Assembly: GCA_016180645.1 (NCBI GenBank)
Contig: JACPAV010000013.1
Span: 25,049 to 89,048 of the forward strand
From: Nitrospirota bacterium
Lineage (GTDB): Bacteria; JACPQY01
Direction of reading: 5' to 3'
DNA length: 64,000 nucleotides
Shown: positions 15,114 to 23,319 of the stretch, one piece after another
Layout of the letters: each line of letters opens with the position of its first letter
Numbering within the stretch: position 1 is the stretch's first letter
Program-made: the position numbers and the translations under genes
Notes under the pieces: generated by a model
Databases searched by the model: none
Seen by the model: the letters and a program-made list of their open reading frames with translations, nothing else
What the model was told of the DNA's origin: nothing

Positions 15114-17249
15114 ATGAAACGACCGAACGGGATGCGTCGCCTTTTCTCCTTACCTCTTTCCTCTTTTCTCTTTTCTCTGGTTCTCATCTCCTGCGCTGAC
15201 GTGACCCTCAAGGATAAGGAGAAAGACAAGCTCTCCCAAGGGCGTCAGCAATTGGATGCGGGCAACTTCGACGAGGCCCAGAAGGCCCTCCGTGAGATCG
15301 TCCAGGGAAATCCAGAAGCGGGTCAGATTCCACTCAACCCGAACAATTCTGAAGCTCGATTCTATCTTTTCGTAGCCCAGTTGCAGGGTTCCCTCAATGC
15401 ACTCAGCACGCAACTCGGCCCGATCATCGATCTCCTCGGTGGCTCGGGCGACAGCGCCTCCAAAACGTGCGTGCCCGGTTCTCCGACGGGAACGAGTCTC
15501 TTCGGGGTCAGCCACCGGGCGCCGGGGTCTCCGGCAGTCGGCGCGCATCGCCCGCGAAGATCGACGGCTCGCCTCCAGTCCGGCGAACTGAACGGTCTGA
15601 ATTACCTGGTCCTCTCCATTGTGAAGGGACTTCTCATCGATCAAATGCGCTCCATGGGCGACAACCTCCGTGCCATCACGGAGGATCGGGATTTCGAGAT
15701 CGTGTACGACCCGTTCCCGATCAAGCTGGGCGACACGACGCTGATCGACCTCGGCGGCCGGTTTGATCTGGGTGAAATTCATCTCTTCATCGCCGTCACG
15801 GAGCTGCTCGAAGCGCTGGGCCACGCGCTCCTCACGATCAATCTGGACATGGACCTCGGCCCGATCCTCCAGCTCGTGGCGGATCCCTGCGCCTCCACCG
15901 ATCTGGGCAGTGTCATGAATACGGTCGTTCAACTGCTCAACCGAAGCCCGAATTTCCTGACGCTGTCGCCGGTCGGCGCGGGTGAGATGCGGGATTTTGT
16001 GGACATGACCTTTGCGAGCGTGGGCGAGATCGTCAACGCCGTTTTCGTCACGGCCACACAGAAGGCCAGGCCCGATGACTTCTTCGCCATTGACACCCGG
16101 CTGGTCCTGCCCACGGACCCCACCTGCACTCCCGCTCCGCCCGATTCCGCAACGAAGCCGGTGAAACGGATGTGCATCATCATCCATCTTAAGGCAGGAG
16201 ATGGAACGCCCGTGGAACTCGGTTTGCCTCTCACTAAAGATTTGGTGGTCGCCGCCGCCGGAATGGGAGATGCGCTCTTTCAAACCTGCTCGAACCGGGT
16301 GGTGGACGCGAATGGGAAGGTCGTCATGGGCGCGAACGGATTGCCGCTGGTGATCGAACCGCCCGGATGCCGGATTTCCTGGGCGCGCCACATCGTTCCT
16401 CTGATCGCGAATGTCGTCCCGCCGCTCCTTTCCTCGGGCGCGCTGTTTGCCATACTCGGGCCGATTATCTCCGGGAGCAGCGCCGAGGCCACCGTGAATC
16501 AGCTCGAAGGCGTGCTTACCGATTGCGCCCCCGTGCTCAACGCGGACATGCTCGGCTGTACGATGCTCAAGTTCATCCCCGATGCGATCGAGATCGACGC
16601 ACAGGCTCTGCGGGGCATGGTGGATGCCACGCCGCAAGGCTACATTCGCGACATCCTTCCGTGCTGGACCTCGGGTTCGGACCGGAAAACGAATGGAGGG
16701 ACCTACGGTTGTCACATCACGCCAGTGATGGGAGAAACGGAGTTCATCGACTCGCAGGGAATCGTGAATGAACGCTTCCTGTTCGAGTCGGAATGCGAGG
16801 CGAATCCGCTGACGATCCCGAGCGGACTCGTCTGTAAGAGTACATCCAACGACTACGCGCATTTTGATCACGCTGTTTTCGGCCGCCTGGGAATCGGACG
16901 CATCGAACGGGACGGGTTGACCAGTCCCTTCCCGTACATGCCGATGCGCGATCCGTCGATCTTCGGACTTCTCTGGCTCAATCCGGGCCCCTTCGGAGAT
17001 GCGTACGCCGCCACCGCCACGCCTCTGGCGTTCGAGGTGGAGAATCGATATACCAAAGCCACCGTGAGAGACCTCAATCTGCTCGTGGCGCATCTCGGAA
17101 TCATCCTGGGTCCGGCGCTCGGAGGAGACGTGACCTCGGCCGCGGGGCCGGTGGTGGAGTGTTTCTCCAAACAATTCGGCAAGGTTCCTCCGGCCCAGAT
17201 CAACAAATGTATCGGGAGCGTGAGCGTACTCATCCCGACCTCTCTGTAG
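15114..17249 (+). CDS. Lipoprotein with N-terminal TPR-like segment, unknown function
   Basis: The protein has 711 residues. The signal LFSLPLSSFLFSLVLISCAD carries a lipobox (LISC). Residues about 35-65 (KLSQGRQQLDAGNFDEAQKA) look like one TPR helix pair. The remainder is long, with several hydrophobic segments (LGPIIDLLGG, HIVPLIANVVPPLLSSGALF) and scattered cysteines, and I do not recognise a family. It starts 4 nt after the propeller lipoprotein and ends almost at the FadL-like gene, so the three were probably co-transcribed and may form an outer-membrane assembly. Confidence 0.7.
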   Translation: MKRPNGMRRLFSLPLSSFLFSLVLISCADVTLKDKEKDKLSQGRQQLDAGNFDEAQKALREIVQGNPEAGQIPLNPNNSEARFYLFVAQLQGSLNALSTQLGPIIDLLGGSGDSASKTCVPGSPTGTSLFGVSHRAPGSPAVGAHRPRRSTARLQSGELNGLNYLVLSIVKGLLIDQMRSMGDNLRAITEDRDFEIVYDPFPIKLGDTTLIDLGGRFDLGEIHLFIAVTELLEALGHALLTINLDMDLGPILQLVADPCASTDLGSVMNTVVQLLNRSPNFLTLSPVGAGEMRDFVDMTFASVGEIVNAVFVTATQKARPDDFFAIDTRLVLPTDPTCTPAPPDSATKPVKRMCIIIHLKAGDGTPVELGLPLTKDLVVAAAGMGDALFQTCSNRVVDANGKVVMGANGLPLVIEPPGCRISWARHIVPLIANVVPPLLSSGALFAILGPIISGSSAEATVNQLEGVLTDCAPVLNADMLGCTMLKFIPDAIEIDAQALRGMVDATPQGYIRDILPCWTSGSDRKTNGGTYGCHITPVMGETEFIDSQGIVNERFLFESECEANPLTIPSGLVCKSTSNDYAHFDHAVFGRLGIGRIERDGLTSPFPYMPMRDPSIFGLLWLNPGPFGDAYAATATPLAFEVENRYTKATVRDLNLLVAHLGIILGPALGGDVTSAAGPVVECFSKQFGKVPPAQINKCIGSVSVLIPTSL

Positions 17250-17254
17250 CTCGC

Positions 17255-18688
17255 GTGCGAAAAAGCCTGCCGGTCCTGACGTTGCTCGTGTCCCTTGCGG
17301 CTCCGCCGGCCGCTCGGTCCAATCCCATCGAACACTTCGGGTTCGGGTCGCGCAACTCCGCCCTTGGACTCGCGGGGATCGCCGCGGCCAATGATTCCTC
17401 CGCCGTTTTCTACAATCCGGCCGGACTGCTTCTGTCCCCCGGGAACGGCTACAATCTCGGCTACACCTTCACGCAGCCGGTCATCGAGTTTCAGAAGGGG
17501 GATGAGGAGTATCGACGCCTCCGCTCAAACATCATCCAAGGCTACCACTTCGGTTTCACCACCGTGTACGGCGGTTGGTTCCGAAGGAGAGCGGCACTCG
17601 GGTTGGGCATCTACATCCCCACCACCACGCTCCTTCGAGCCATCGTGCGTGGGGAGCAGGAGCCGAACTTCTACGTGTACAGCAACACGGAGGGCATCTA
17701 CATCGGCCTCAGCGGGGCCGCACGGCCGACGAAATGGCTGCTGGTGGGAGCGGGTATCCAGGCGTTGGCAAGTTTGAAGGGTCCGGTGTTTCTCAACCTC
17801 CCGCCCATCAAGGTGAACATCAGTTCCCTCTCGGATATTTCCCAGTCGCTGGAAATCCGGGGCGAGATCAAAGCGGATCTCGATGTGGAGATCGATCCAA
17901 AGATTGCACCGATCGCAGGGGTCATGGTGTATCCGTTCGATTGGCTGCGCGCCGGAGCCGTCTATCGCGGAGCACTGTGGGTCCCCATTGAGCTGGCGCT
18001 CCGATTGAAACTCCAGGCGGAGATCACGGGGCTCGGGTCGCTCCAGATCTCCGAGTTGGAGCAGGCCCTGTCGGACCTTCCGCTCGCCGTGCGAACGAAT
18101 GTGCAGTACCACCCGGAACAGTTTGGCGGGGGCCTGATGCTCCTGCCTCTCCGTGAGTTGGTTCTGACGGGGGACCTGACTTACAAGCGGTGGTCCAAGC
18201 TCAAGTCGAATTACGCCTCGCTCGGGGATGCGAGCAGCGGCGACAGCGTCGGGTTGAATGACCTCGTGCAGAGTCTGACGGCGATCTTCGGCGGGAATGT
18301 GGATCTGACCATTCCGCACTTGCCTGAGTTGAATCTGAAGGACACGGTCAATTTCTCGGGAGGGATCGAGTGGATGGTGATCTCCTGGCTCCGGCTTCGA
18401 GGAGGGTACAACCTGCGGCCGAGTCCGGCCCCGGCCCAGACCGGCAAAACCAACTTCCTCTGGCCGCATGAACATCTTCTCACCGGAGGTCTGGGTGTGA
18501 CGTTCAAGGATCCCTTCGCCGCTCTCAAGCGGATTGCCGTGGACGGACACGCGCAGACCATGATCATGCAACCCTTGGATGCCACGAAAGATGCCCAAAT
18601 CGTGCCCGTTGAAAATCCCGGTTACCCCTCATTCAAGACACGAGGCGGATTCCTGGGCGTCGGCTTGACGCTGACGGGGGTCTTTTGA
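17255..18688 (+). CDS. FadL/OmpP1/TodX-type outer-membrane transport protein
   Basis: From GTG 17255 the protein has 477 residues. A signal peptide (LPVLTLLVSLAAPPAARS) is followed by the FadL-family N-terminal hallmark HFGFGSRNSALGLAGIAAAND and SSAVFYNPAGL, then beta-strand-rich sequence and a C-terminal FLGVGLTLTGVF ending in phenylalanine, as expected for outer-membrane barrels. FadL proteins admit hydrophobic compounds such as fatty acids. A longer frame opens at 17159 within the previous gene and is rejected because the signal peptide starts at 17255. The stop overlaps the next gene's TTG start. Confidence 0.88.
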   Translation: MRKSLPVLTLLVSLAAPPAARSNPIEHFGFGSRNSALGLAGIAAANDSSAVFYNPAGLLLSPGNGYNLGYTFTQPVIEFQKGDEEYRRLRSNIIQGYHFGFTTVYGGWFRRRAALGLGIYIPTTTLLRAIVRGEQEPNFYVYSNTEGIYIGLSGAARPTKWLLVGAGIQALASLKGPVFLNLPPIKVNISSLSDISQSLEIRGEIKADLDVEIDPKIAPIAGVMVYPFDWLRAGAVYRGALWVPIELALRLKLQAEITGLGSLQISELEQALSDLPLAVRTNVQYHPEQFGGGLMLLPLRELVLTGDLTYKRWSKLKSNYASLGDASSGDSVGLNDLVQSLTAIFGGNVDLTIPHLPELNLKDTVNFSGGIEWMVISWLRLRGGYNLRPSPAPAQTGKTNFLWPHEHLLTGGLGVTFKDPFAALKRIAVDGHAQTMIMQPLDATKDAQIVPVENPGYPSFKTRGGFLGVGLTLTGVF

Positions 18689-19431
18689 GCGAGGAACCAC
18701 AGGGAGTCCTCCCGCGAGAGTGCGAACTGGCCCTCGAAGGGGCGGTCGCGGATCTCCGCGGCCTTTTCGACACCGATCTTCTGAGCGTAGTGCTTTTCGG
18801 GAGCGGGGCGAGAGGTGATTTCGACCCGAAACGATCGGATCTCAATCTCCTGGTCGTCTTGAAGCAGGCCGATTTCGCGCGGCTGAAACGGATCGTGCCA
18901 ACCCTGAAATCCTGGCGGAAGCGGAGGATCAGCACACCGTTGGTCATGGACCCGGCCTACATCCAAACGGCTCAGGACGTTTTCCCTCTGGAGTTCCTTG
19001 AAATGAGATGGGCGCATCGAGTGCTGCATGGGCCGGACCCCCTTGCAGCGATCGAGCCTCCGCGGGAGGCGCTTCGGCGCCAGTGCGAGCAAGAGGCACG
19101 GGGCAAGCTCCTCCATCTGAGAAAAATACTTCTGGAGACGGATCTTGATTCGAAGCGGCTGATGGACGCGGTCCGCCTCGCCGCGCCTGCCTTTGTTCGC
19201 ATCGGCCGCACGCACTTGTATCTGAAGTTCTCAAAGGTTTCTCTCCAGGCCGATGAAGTGCTGAAAGGGCTCGAACAGGATCTCGGTCTCCCCTTGCAAG
19301 GTCTTGCCTCAGCCTGGGGATCGCGATCGCGGGTGAGCGGGCAAGGCGCCGATGCGGACAAGCTTTTCGCCGAACTCCTCGCCGATGTGGAAGCCCTCGT
19401 TGCCGCCGTGGATTCTCTCCACACTTCGTGA
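18685..19431 (+). CDS. Nucleotidyltransferase-domain protein
   Basis: The protein has 248 residues. SVVLFGSGARGDFDPKRSDL followed by NLLVVL is the pol-beta-type minimal nucleotidyltransferase motif (GSxxxG and D-x-D/N region; here the second acidic position is D-L-N, so one metal ligand may be Asn). The C-terminal half is helical, as in proteins with fused or HEPN-like tails. TTG start overlapping the preceding stop suggests translational coupling to the FadL-like gene. Substrate is unknown. Confidence 0.75.
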   Translation: MSEEPQGVLPRECELALEGAVADLRGLFDTDLLSVVLFGSGARGDFDPKRSDLNLLVVLKQADFARLKRIVPTLKSWRKRRISTPLVMDPAYIQTAQDVFPLEFLEMRWAHRVLHGPDPLAAIEPPREALRRQCEQEARGKLLHLRKILLETDLDSKRLMDAVRLAAPAFVRIGRTHLYLKFSKVSLQADEVLKGLEQDLGLPLQGLASAWGSRSRVSGQGADADKLFAELLADVEALVAAVDSLHTS

Positions 19432-19439
19432 GGCAGGGC

Positions 19440-19490
19440 ACAAATCTCCCCCTCCCCCTTGACGGGGGAGGGCTCGGGTGGGGGTGAGAT
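19440..19490. repeat. C/G-rich palindromic repeat (shared with 23505-23555)
   Basis: CTCCCCCTCCCCCTTGAC then GGGGGAGGG and GGGTGGGGGTGAGA form an imperfect palindrome. The reverse complement of 23505-23555 matches it at most positions. Here it is intergenic, upstream of the TPM gene. Confidence 0.75.
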
Positions 19491-19517
19491 CTGGCGACGG
19501 GGAATTCCTGGCTTGGC

Positions 19518-20264
19518 ATGGGTGCTCTTCTCTTGGTGGCGGCCTCCGCAGCTCTCGCGGACGTCGTCCCCTTCACCGACTACGTCAGCGACTACGCCGA
19601 GGTGGTGCCCGACTCCACCGAGCGCGGTCTAAATTCGCTCCTGAAGGAACTCCAGGACAAGACGGGCGCCCAGGTCGCTGTCGTCACGCTCGGGACGACA
19701 GCGGGTGTCCCCGCAGCCGACTACGCCGTCGAGTTCGGACAGAAATGGGGAGTCGGGAAGAAGGGGAAAGACAATGGTGTGGTGTTTCTCGTCGCCGTCT
19801 TCGATCGGGAAATGTTCATGGCCACGGGTTACGGCGTCGAGGGCATTCTCCCGGATGGAAAAGTGGGCCGGATTCGCGATGAGGACGTGCTCCCACATTT
19901 CCGCTCGGGCGATTTTGGATCGGGTATTGCGGCCGGAACGTTGCGAATCGCCCAGGAAATTGCCCAAAGTGAACATGTGACCCTGGAAACGGTGGTGCAG
20001 GGGGTCGCGCCGGCGAGGGCGAGACCGCGCGCGACCGGGGGGATCGGGCCGGGGGCGATTCTTGTCGGCATGGTTCTGTTCATGATTTTCGTACGGCCGC
20101 TCATGCGTCGGCGGATGCTCGGGGCGTACGGAGGGCGTGGATCGGGATGGGGCGGGGGATTCGGCGGATTCGGGGGTGGTTTCGGCGGCGGGGGGTTTGG
20201 CGGCGGTTTCGGGGGAGGGCTGGGAGGTGGATTTGGTGGAGGCGGAGCGGGCGGAAGATGGTAA
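19518..20264 (+). CDS. TPM-domain (YgcG-like) membrane-associated protein
   Basis: The protein has 248 residues. A signal-like start (ALLLVAASAALA) is followed by a TPM domain: FTDYVSDYAEVVP, LLKELQDKTGAQVAVVTLGT, WGVGKKGKDNGVVFLVA and DREMFMATGYGVEGILPD. Then come a membrane segment (GPGAILVGMVLFMIFV) and a Gly/Phe-rich tail from about residue 205 made of GGGFGG repeats. This layout is typical of YgcG-type proteins, which often neighbour lemA, as here. Confidence 0.88.
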   Translation: MGALLLVAASAALADVVPFTDYVSDYAEVVPDSTERGLNSLLKELQDKTGAQVAVVTLGTTAGVPAADYAVEFGQKWGVGKKGKDNGVVFLVAVFDREMFMATGYGVEGILPDGKVGRIRDEDVLPHFRSGDFGSGIAAGTLRIAQEIAQSEHVTLETVVQGVAPARARPRATGGIGPGAILVGMVLFMIFVRPLMRRRMLGAYGGRGSGWGGGFGGFGGGFGGGGFGGGFGGGLGGGFGGGGAGGRW

Positions 20265-20291
20265 GATGAAGCGCTTTGGAAGGAGCGATGC

Positions 20292-20867
20292 ATGAAGAAT
20301 GGTCCATCCATAGGATTGATCCTGCTGGGACTGATCGCCGTCGTCGGGATCGGGAGCTGCGGCTACGTGGTCAGCGTACGCAACCGCTTCGTGACGATGG
20401 AAGAAGGCATCAAGGGCCAATGGGCGCAGGTGGAGAACGTTCTGCAGCGCCGGAGCGATCTCATCCCGAATCTGGTGAACACCGTGAAGGGCTACGCATC
20501 GCACGAAAAGGAAATCTTCGAGAATATCGCCGCCTCGCGCGCGAAGCTCGGCGGTGCGGGGACGATCGACGACAAGATCAAAGCGGCGAACGAAATGCAG
20601 TCGGCTCTGTCGCGCCTGCTCGTCGTCGTGGAGCAGTATCCCGACCTCAAGGCGAATCAGAACTTTACGGCGTTGCAGGATGAACTGGCGGGGACCGAAA
20701 ATCGAATTGCCGTCGAGCGGAAGCGGTACAATGATGTGGTGCGCGACTTCAATGCCGCGATTCGGCGATTCCCGGGAAGCTCCATCGCGGGCTACATCGG
20801 CGCGAAGGCGTACCCCTACTACGGGGTGCCCGAGGAGAAAAAGGCCGTCCCGGAAGTGAAGTTCTGA
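20292..20867 (+). CDS. lemA: LemA family protein
   Basis: The protein has 191 residues with one N-terminal membrane helix (IGLILLGLIAVVGIGSCGY) and the LemA coiled-coil body: VENVLQRRSDLIPNLVNTVKG, then YPDLKANQNFTALQDELAGT, ENRIAVERKRYND and VVRDFNAAIRRFPG. Full length for the family. It follows the TPM gene by 27 nt with an AGGAG-like ribosome site (GGAAGGAG before ATG), a common pairing. Function is not well defined in the family. Confidence 0.93.
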   Translation: MKNGPSIGLILLGLIAVVGIGSCGYVVSVRNRFVTMEEGIKGQWAQVENVLQRRSDLIPNLVNTVKGYASHEKEIFENIAASRAKLGGAGTIDDKIKAANEMQSALSRLLVVVEQYPDLKANQNFTALQDELAGTENRIAVERKRYNDVVRDFNAAIRRFPGSSIAGYIGAKAYPYYGVPEEKKAVPEVKF

Positions 20868-20886
20868 AATGGGAAGGAGAAGTTCA

Positions 20887-21360
20887 ATGCGAACACGGGT
20901 GATCGCGATCATGATCGGTCTGTGTCTGGCGGATGTGTCCTGCACGAAGAAAGTGAGCACGCCTTCCATCCCTCCGGAAGGGATCCAATCCAATGACATC
21001 CTCTCCCGGTCGCCGGTAACCGACCGGTCCGAGGTGAAGCACGTTCTGGTGGGATGGCGCGAACTGGCCGCGGCGTATCGGGGCCAGATCGATCCGCGGG
21101 CCTCGGCTCGAAACAAATCGGATGCAGAGCAACTCGCGTTCCAACTCCTCGGGCAGGTCCGCGGCGGCGAACCGATCGAGAAACTCATGTCGGAGTTTTC
21201 AGAAGACCCGGGGAGCGCGAAGAATGGTCAATCGTACACCGCCACGCCCGACGCTCCCCTGGTTCCACCGTTCAAAGATTTGTCCCTCAGGCTGAATGTC
21301 GGCGAGGCGGGCATCGTTGAAACGGTCTTCGGCTGGCACATCATCAAACGGGTTCAATAG
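20887..21360 (+). CDS. PpiC-type peptidyl-prolyl isomerase lipoprotein
   Basis: The ATG at 20887 is preceded by GGAAGGAGAAG, a good ribosome site. The signal (IAIMIGLCLADVSC) has a lipobox-like cysteine. The parvulin-like domain is short: VKHVLVGWRELAAAYRG, then EQLAFQLLGQVRGGEPIEKL, MSEFSEDPGSAKNGQ and the end VETVFGWHIIKRVQ. These match rotamase segments (the GWHI end is typical). 157 residues; no chaperone N-domain. It probably acts on outer-membrane or periplasmic clients. Confidence 0.85.
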   Translation: MRTRVIAIMIGLCLADVSCTKKVSTPSIPPEGIQSNDILSRSPVTDRSEVKHVLVGWRELAAAYRGQIDPRASARNKSDAEQLAFQLLGQVRGGEPIEKLMSEFSEDPGSAKNGQSYTATPDAPLVPPFKDLSLRLNVGEAGIVETVFGWHIIKRVQ

Positions 21361-21367
21361 TATATAA

Positions 21368-21412
21368 GGTGACAGTATACTGTTATTACTTCAAATAAAG
21401 TATACTGTCACC
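21368..21412. repeat. AT-rich inverted repeat, MITE-like
   Basis: GGTGACAGTATACT (21368-21381) and AGTATACTGTCACC (21399-21412) are perfect 14-bp arms around a 17-nt AT-rich centre. Base composition differs sharply from the surroundings. It lies 7 nt after the PpiC stop and abuts the 5' end of pckG. Could be a rho-independent-like hairpin or a REP/MITE insertion. Confidence 0.85.
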
Positions 21413-21432
21413 GAATATAGACGGGGGTCGCC

Positions 21433-23265
21433 CTGAGATTATCGGATTATCCACATGTCACGCGATGGGTGGACGACGTTGCCCGGTTGACCCTGCCGGA
21501 TCGCGTGGTTTGGTGCGACGGAACCGACGAGGAGCGGATCCGGTTGACGGCGCAAGCCGTGGCCGAGGGGGTACTGATTTCCCTGGATCAGAAACGTCTA
21601 CCCGGCTGCACCCTCCACCGGTCCCATCCAAACGACGTCGCACGAAGCGAACACCTTACGTTCATCTGCACACCGACATCGGAACAGGCGGGGCCGACCA
21701 ACAACTGGATGGCCCCCGAAGAGGCCTACGAAAAATGCGGCGCGATTCTCCGGGGCGCCATGAGGGGACGCACCATGTACGTGGTGCCGTATCTGATGGG
21801 TCCTCCCGGCTCGCCCTTCAGCAAAGTGGGAATCGAACTCACGGACAGTATCTACGTCGTTCTCAACATGCGGATCATGACCCGGATGGGGAGGATCGCG
21901 CTGGACGAACTGGGGGCCTCCGAAGCTTTTGTACGCGGGGTGCATTCTCTTGGCGATCTGGATCCGCAACGGCGAATGATCTGCCACTTCCCGCAGGACC
22001 GGACGATTTGGAGCGTAGGCTCCGGGTATGGAGGCAATGCGCTCCTGGGCAAGAAGTGCTTTGCGCTGCGTCTGGGGAGTTGGATGGCGCGAGAGGAAGG
22101 CTGGCTCGCGGAGCACATGCTCATCATGGGGCTTGAAGATCCGCGGGGGCACATCACCTATGTGGCCGGAGCGTTCCCGAGCGCGTGCGGGAAAACGAAC
22201 TTTGCCATGATGCAGCCGAGCGGACGATTGGGCGGCTACAAGATCCACACCATCGGCGACGATATCGCTTGGCTGCGGTTCGGTTCCGACGGGCGTCTGT
22301 GGGCCATCAATCCTGAAGCAGGATTTTTCGGCGTGGCGCCGGGGACAGGCAGGTCCACCAATCCCACCGCCTTGGAGATGGTATCGCGCAATACGATCTT
22401 CACCAACGTGGTGGCCACGCCCACGGGGACCGTCTGGTGGGAGGGAATGGAACCCCTGCCGGTGGGAAACGGTTACTACGACTGGAAAGGCCACCCGTGG
22501 AATCCAGATCTGAAGACCCCCGGCGCGCATCCCAATGCGCGCTTTACCACCCCGATCACGCAGTGCGCCACCTACTCGCCCAAGTGGGAGGATCCGCAGG
22601 GCGTGCCGATCTCGGCCATCCTTTTCGGGGCACGGCGGTCGAATTGTGTGCCGCTCGTGATCGAGTCCTTCGATTGGGCCCATGGAGTCTATCTGGGAGC
22701 CACGCTTGCCTCGGAGACAACGGCGGCAGCCGAAGGGAAAACCGGCCAAATCCGGCGCGACCCCATGGCGATGCTGCCGTTTTGCGGCTACAACATGGCC
22801 GACTATTTCGCGCACTGGCTGAAGATGGGGAAGGGCCGTGACCGTGAGGGGAACGGTCCTTCCGACCTTCTCGGCAGACAGGAAGTCGGCGATACGGGGA
22901 AGGGCCGCGCGAACATGCCGAGGATTTTCAGAGTGAACTGGTTTCGGAAAGATGAGAACGGGCGATTCGTCTGGCCGGGATTCAGCGAGAACATCCGGGT
23001 GCTCAAATGGATCGTGGACCGATGCGAGGGAAGGGCCGACGCGATCGTTTCCCCTCTGGGGCGATTGCCGGCGCCGGGCGCCATTGATATCGAGGGGCTC
23101 CCATTGGCGAAGGACACGATGGAAAATCTCCTCGCGGTGGACCGGGCGGGATGGACCGAGTTCGCCAACGCCGAACAGACATTCTTTGACCGCCTCGGAT
23201 CCCGCATGCCCGCCGAACTACTTTCCCAAAGAACCTCCTTCCTGTCGCGCCTCCGGCCATCGTAG
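21433..23265 (+). CDS. pckG: GTP-dependent phosphoenolpyruvate carboxykinase
   Basis: The enzyme interconverts oxaloacetate + GTP and PEP + GDP + CO2. Motifs: the P-loop-like AGAFPSACGKTNFAMMQPS, the substrate region YVVPYLMGPPGSPFSKVG, IGDDIAWLRFGSDGRLWAIN, and RANMPRIFRVNWFRKDENG. About 610 residues. The first standard start is GTG 21469, but homologous-looking sequence (LSDYPHVTRWVDDVARLT) begins earlier, from CTG 21433. The frame is closed by TAG at 21418-21420, so the native start may have been lost to, or replaced by, the inverted repeat immediately upstream. Cytoplasmic; gluconeogenesis/anaplerosis. Confidence 0.93.
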   Translation: MRLSDYPHVTRWVDDVARLTLPDRVVWCDGTDEERIRLTAQAVAEGVLISLDQKRLPGCTLHRSHPNDVARSEHLTFICTPTSEQAGPTNNWMAPEEAYEKCGAILRGAMRGRTMYVVPYLMGPPGSPFSKVGIELTDSIYVVLNMRIMTRMGRIALDELGASEAFVRGVHSLGDLDPQRRMICHFPQDRTIWSVGSGYGGNALLGKKCFALRLGSWMAREEGWLAEHMLIMGLEDPRGHITYVAGAFPSACGKTNFAMMQPSGRLGGYKIHTIGDDIAWLRFGSDGRLWAINPEAGFFGVAPGTGRSTNPTALEMVSRNTIFTNVVATPTGTVWWEGMEPLPVGNGYYDWKGHPWNPDLKTPGAHPNARFTTPITQCATYSPKWEDPQGVPISAILFGARRSNCVPLVIESFDWAHGVYLGATLASETTAAAEGKTGQIRRDPMAMLPFCGYNMADYFAHWLKMGKGRDREGNGPSDLLGRQEVGDTGKGRANMPRIFRVNWFRKDENGRFVWPGFSENIRVLKWIVDRCEGRADAIVSPLGRLPAPGAIDIEGLPLAKDTMENLLAVDRAGWTEFANAEQTFFDRLGSRMPAELLSQRTSFLSRLRPS

Positions 23266-23269
23266 CGTC

Positions 23270-23319
23270 AAGGGGGCCAATGCTGAATGTTGAATGTCAA
23301 CATTCAGCATTGGCCCCTT
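23270..23319. terminator. Bidirectional hairpin between convergent pckG and radical SAM gene
   Basis: The left arm 23270-23293 and right arm 23297-23319 are reverse complements apart from one extra G, with loop ATG. The hairpin is about 23 bp. It sits 5 nt after the pckG stop and its right arm overlaps the TAA (minus strand) of the convergent radical SAM gene. No clear T-run follows, so it may be a palindromic repeat used as a terminator. Confidence 0.7.

Noticed and set aside
15150..17174. 674-codon minus-strand frame opposite the TPR-like lipoprotein
   Set aside because: The plus frame has a lipoprotein signal and a normal operon position; the minus frame shows no motif.
20141..20260. Gly-rich stretch as a separate repeat element
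   Set aside because: It is the normal GGGFGG tail of TPM/YgcG-type proteins.
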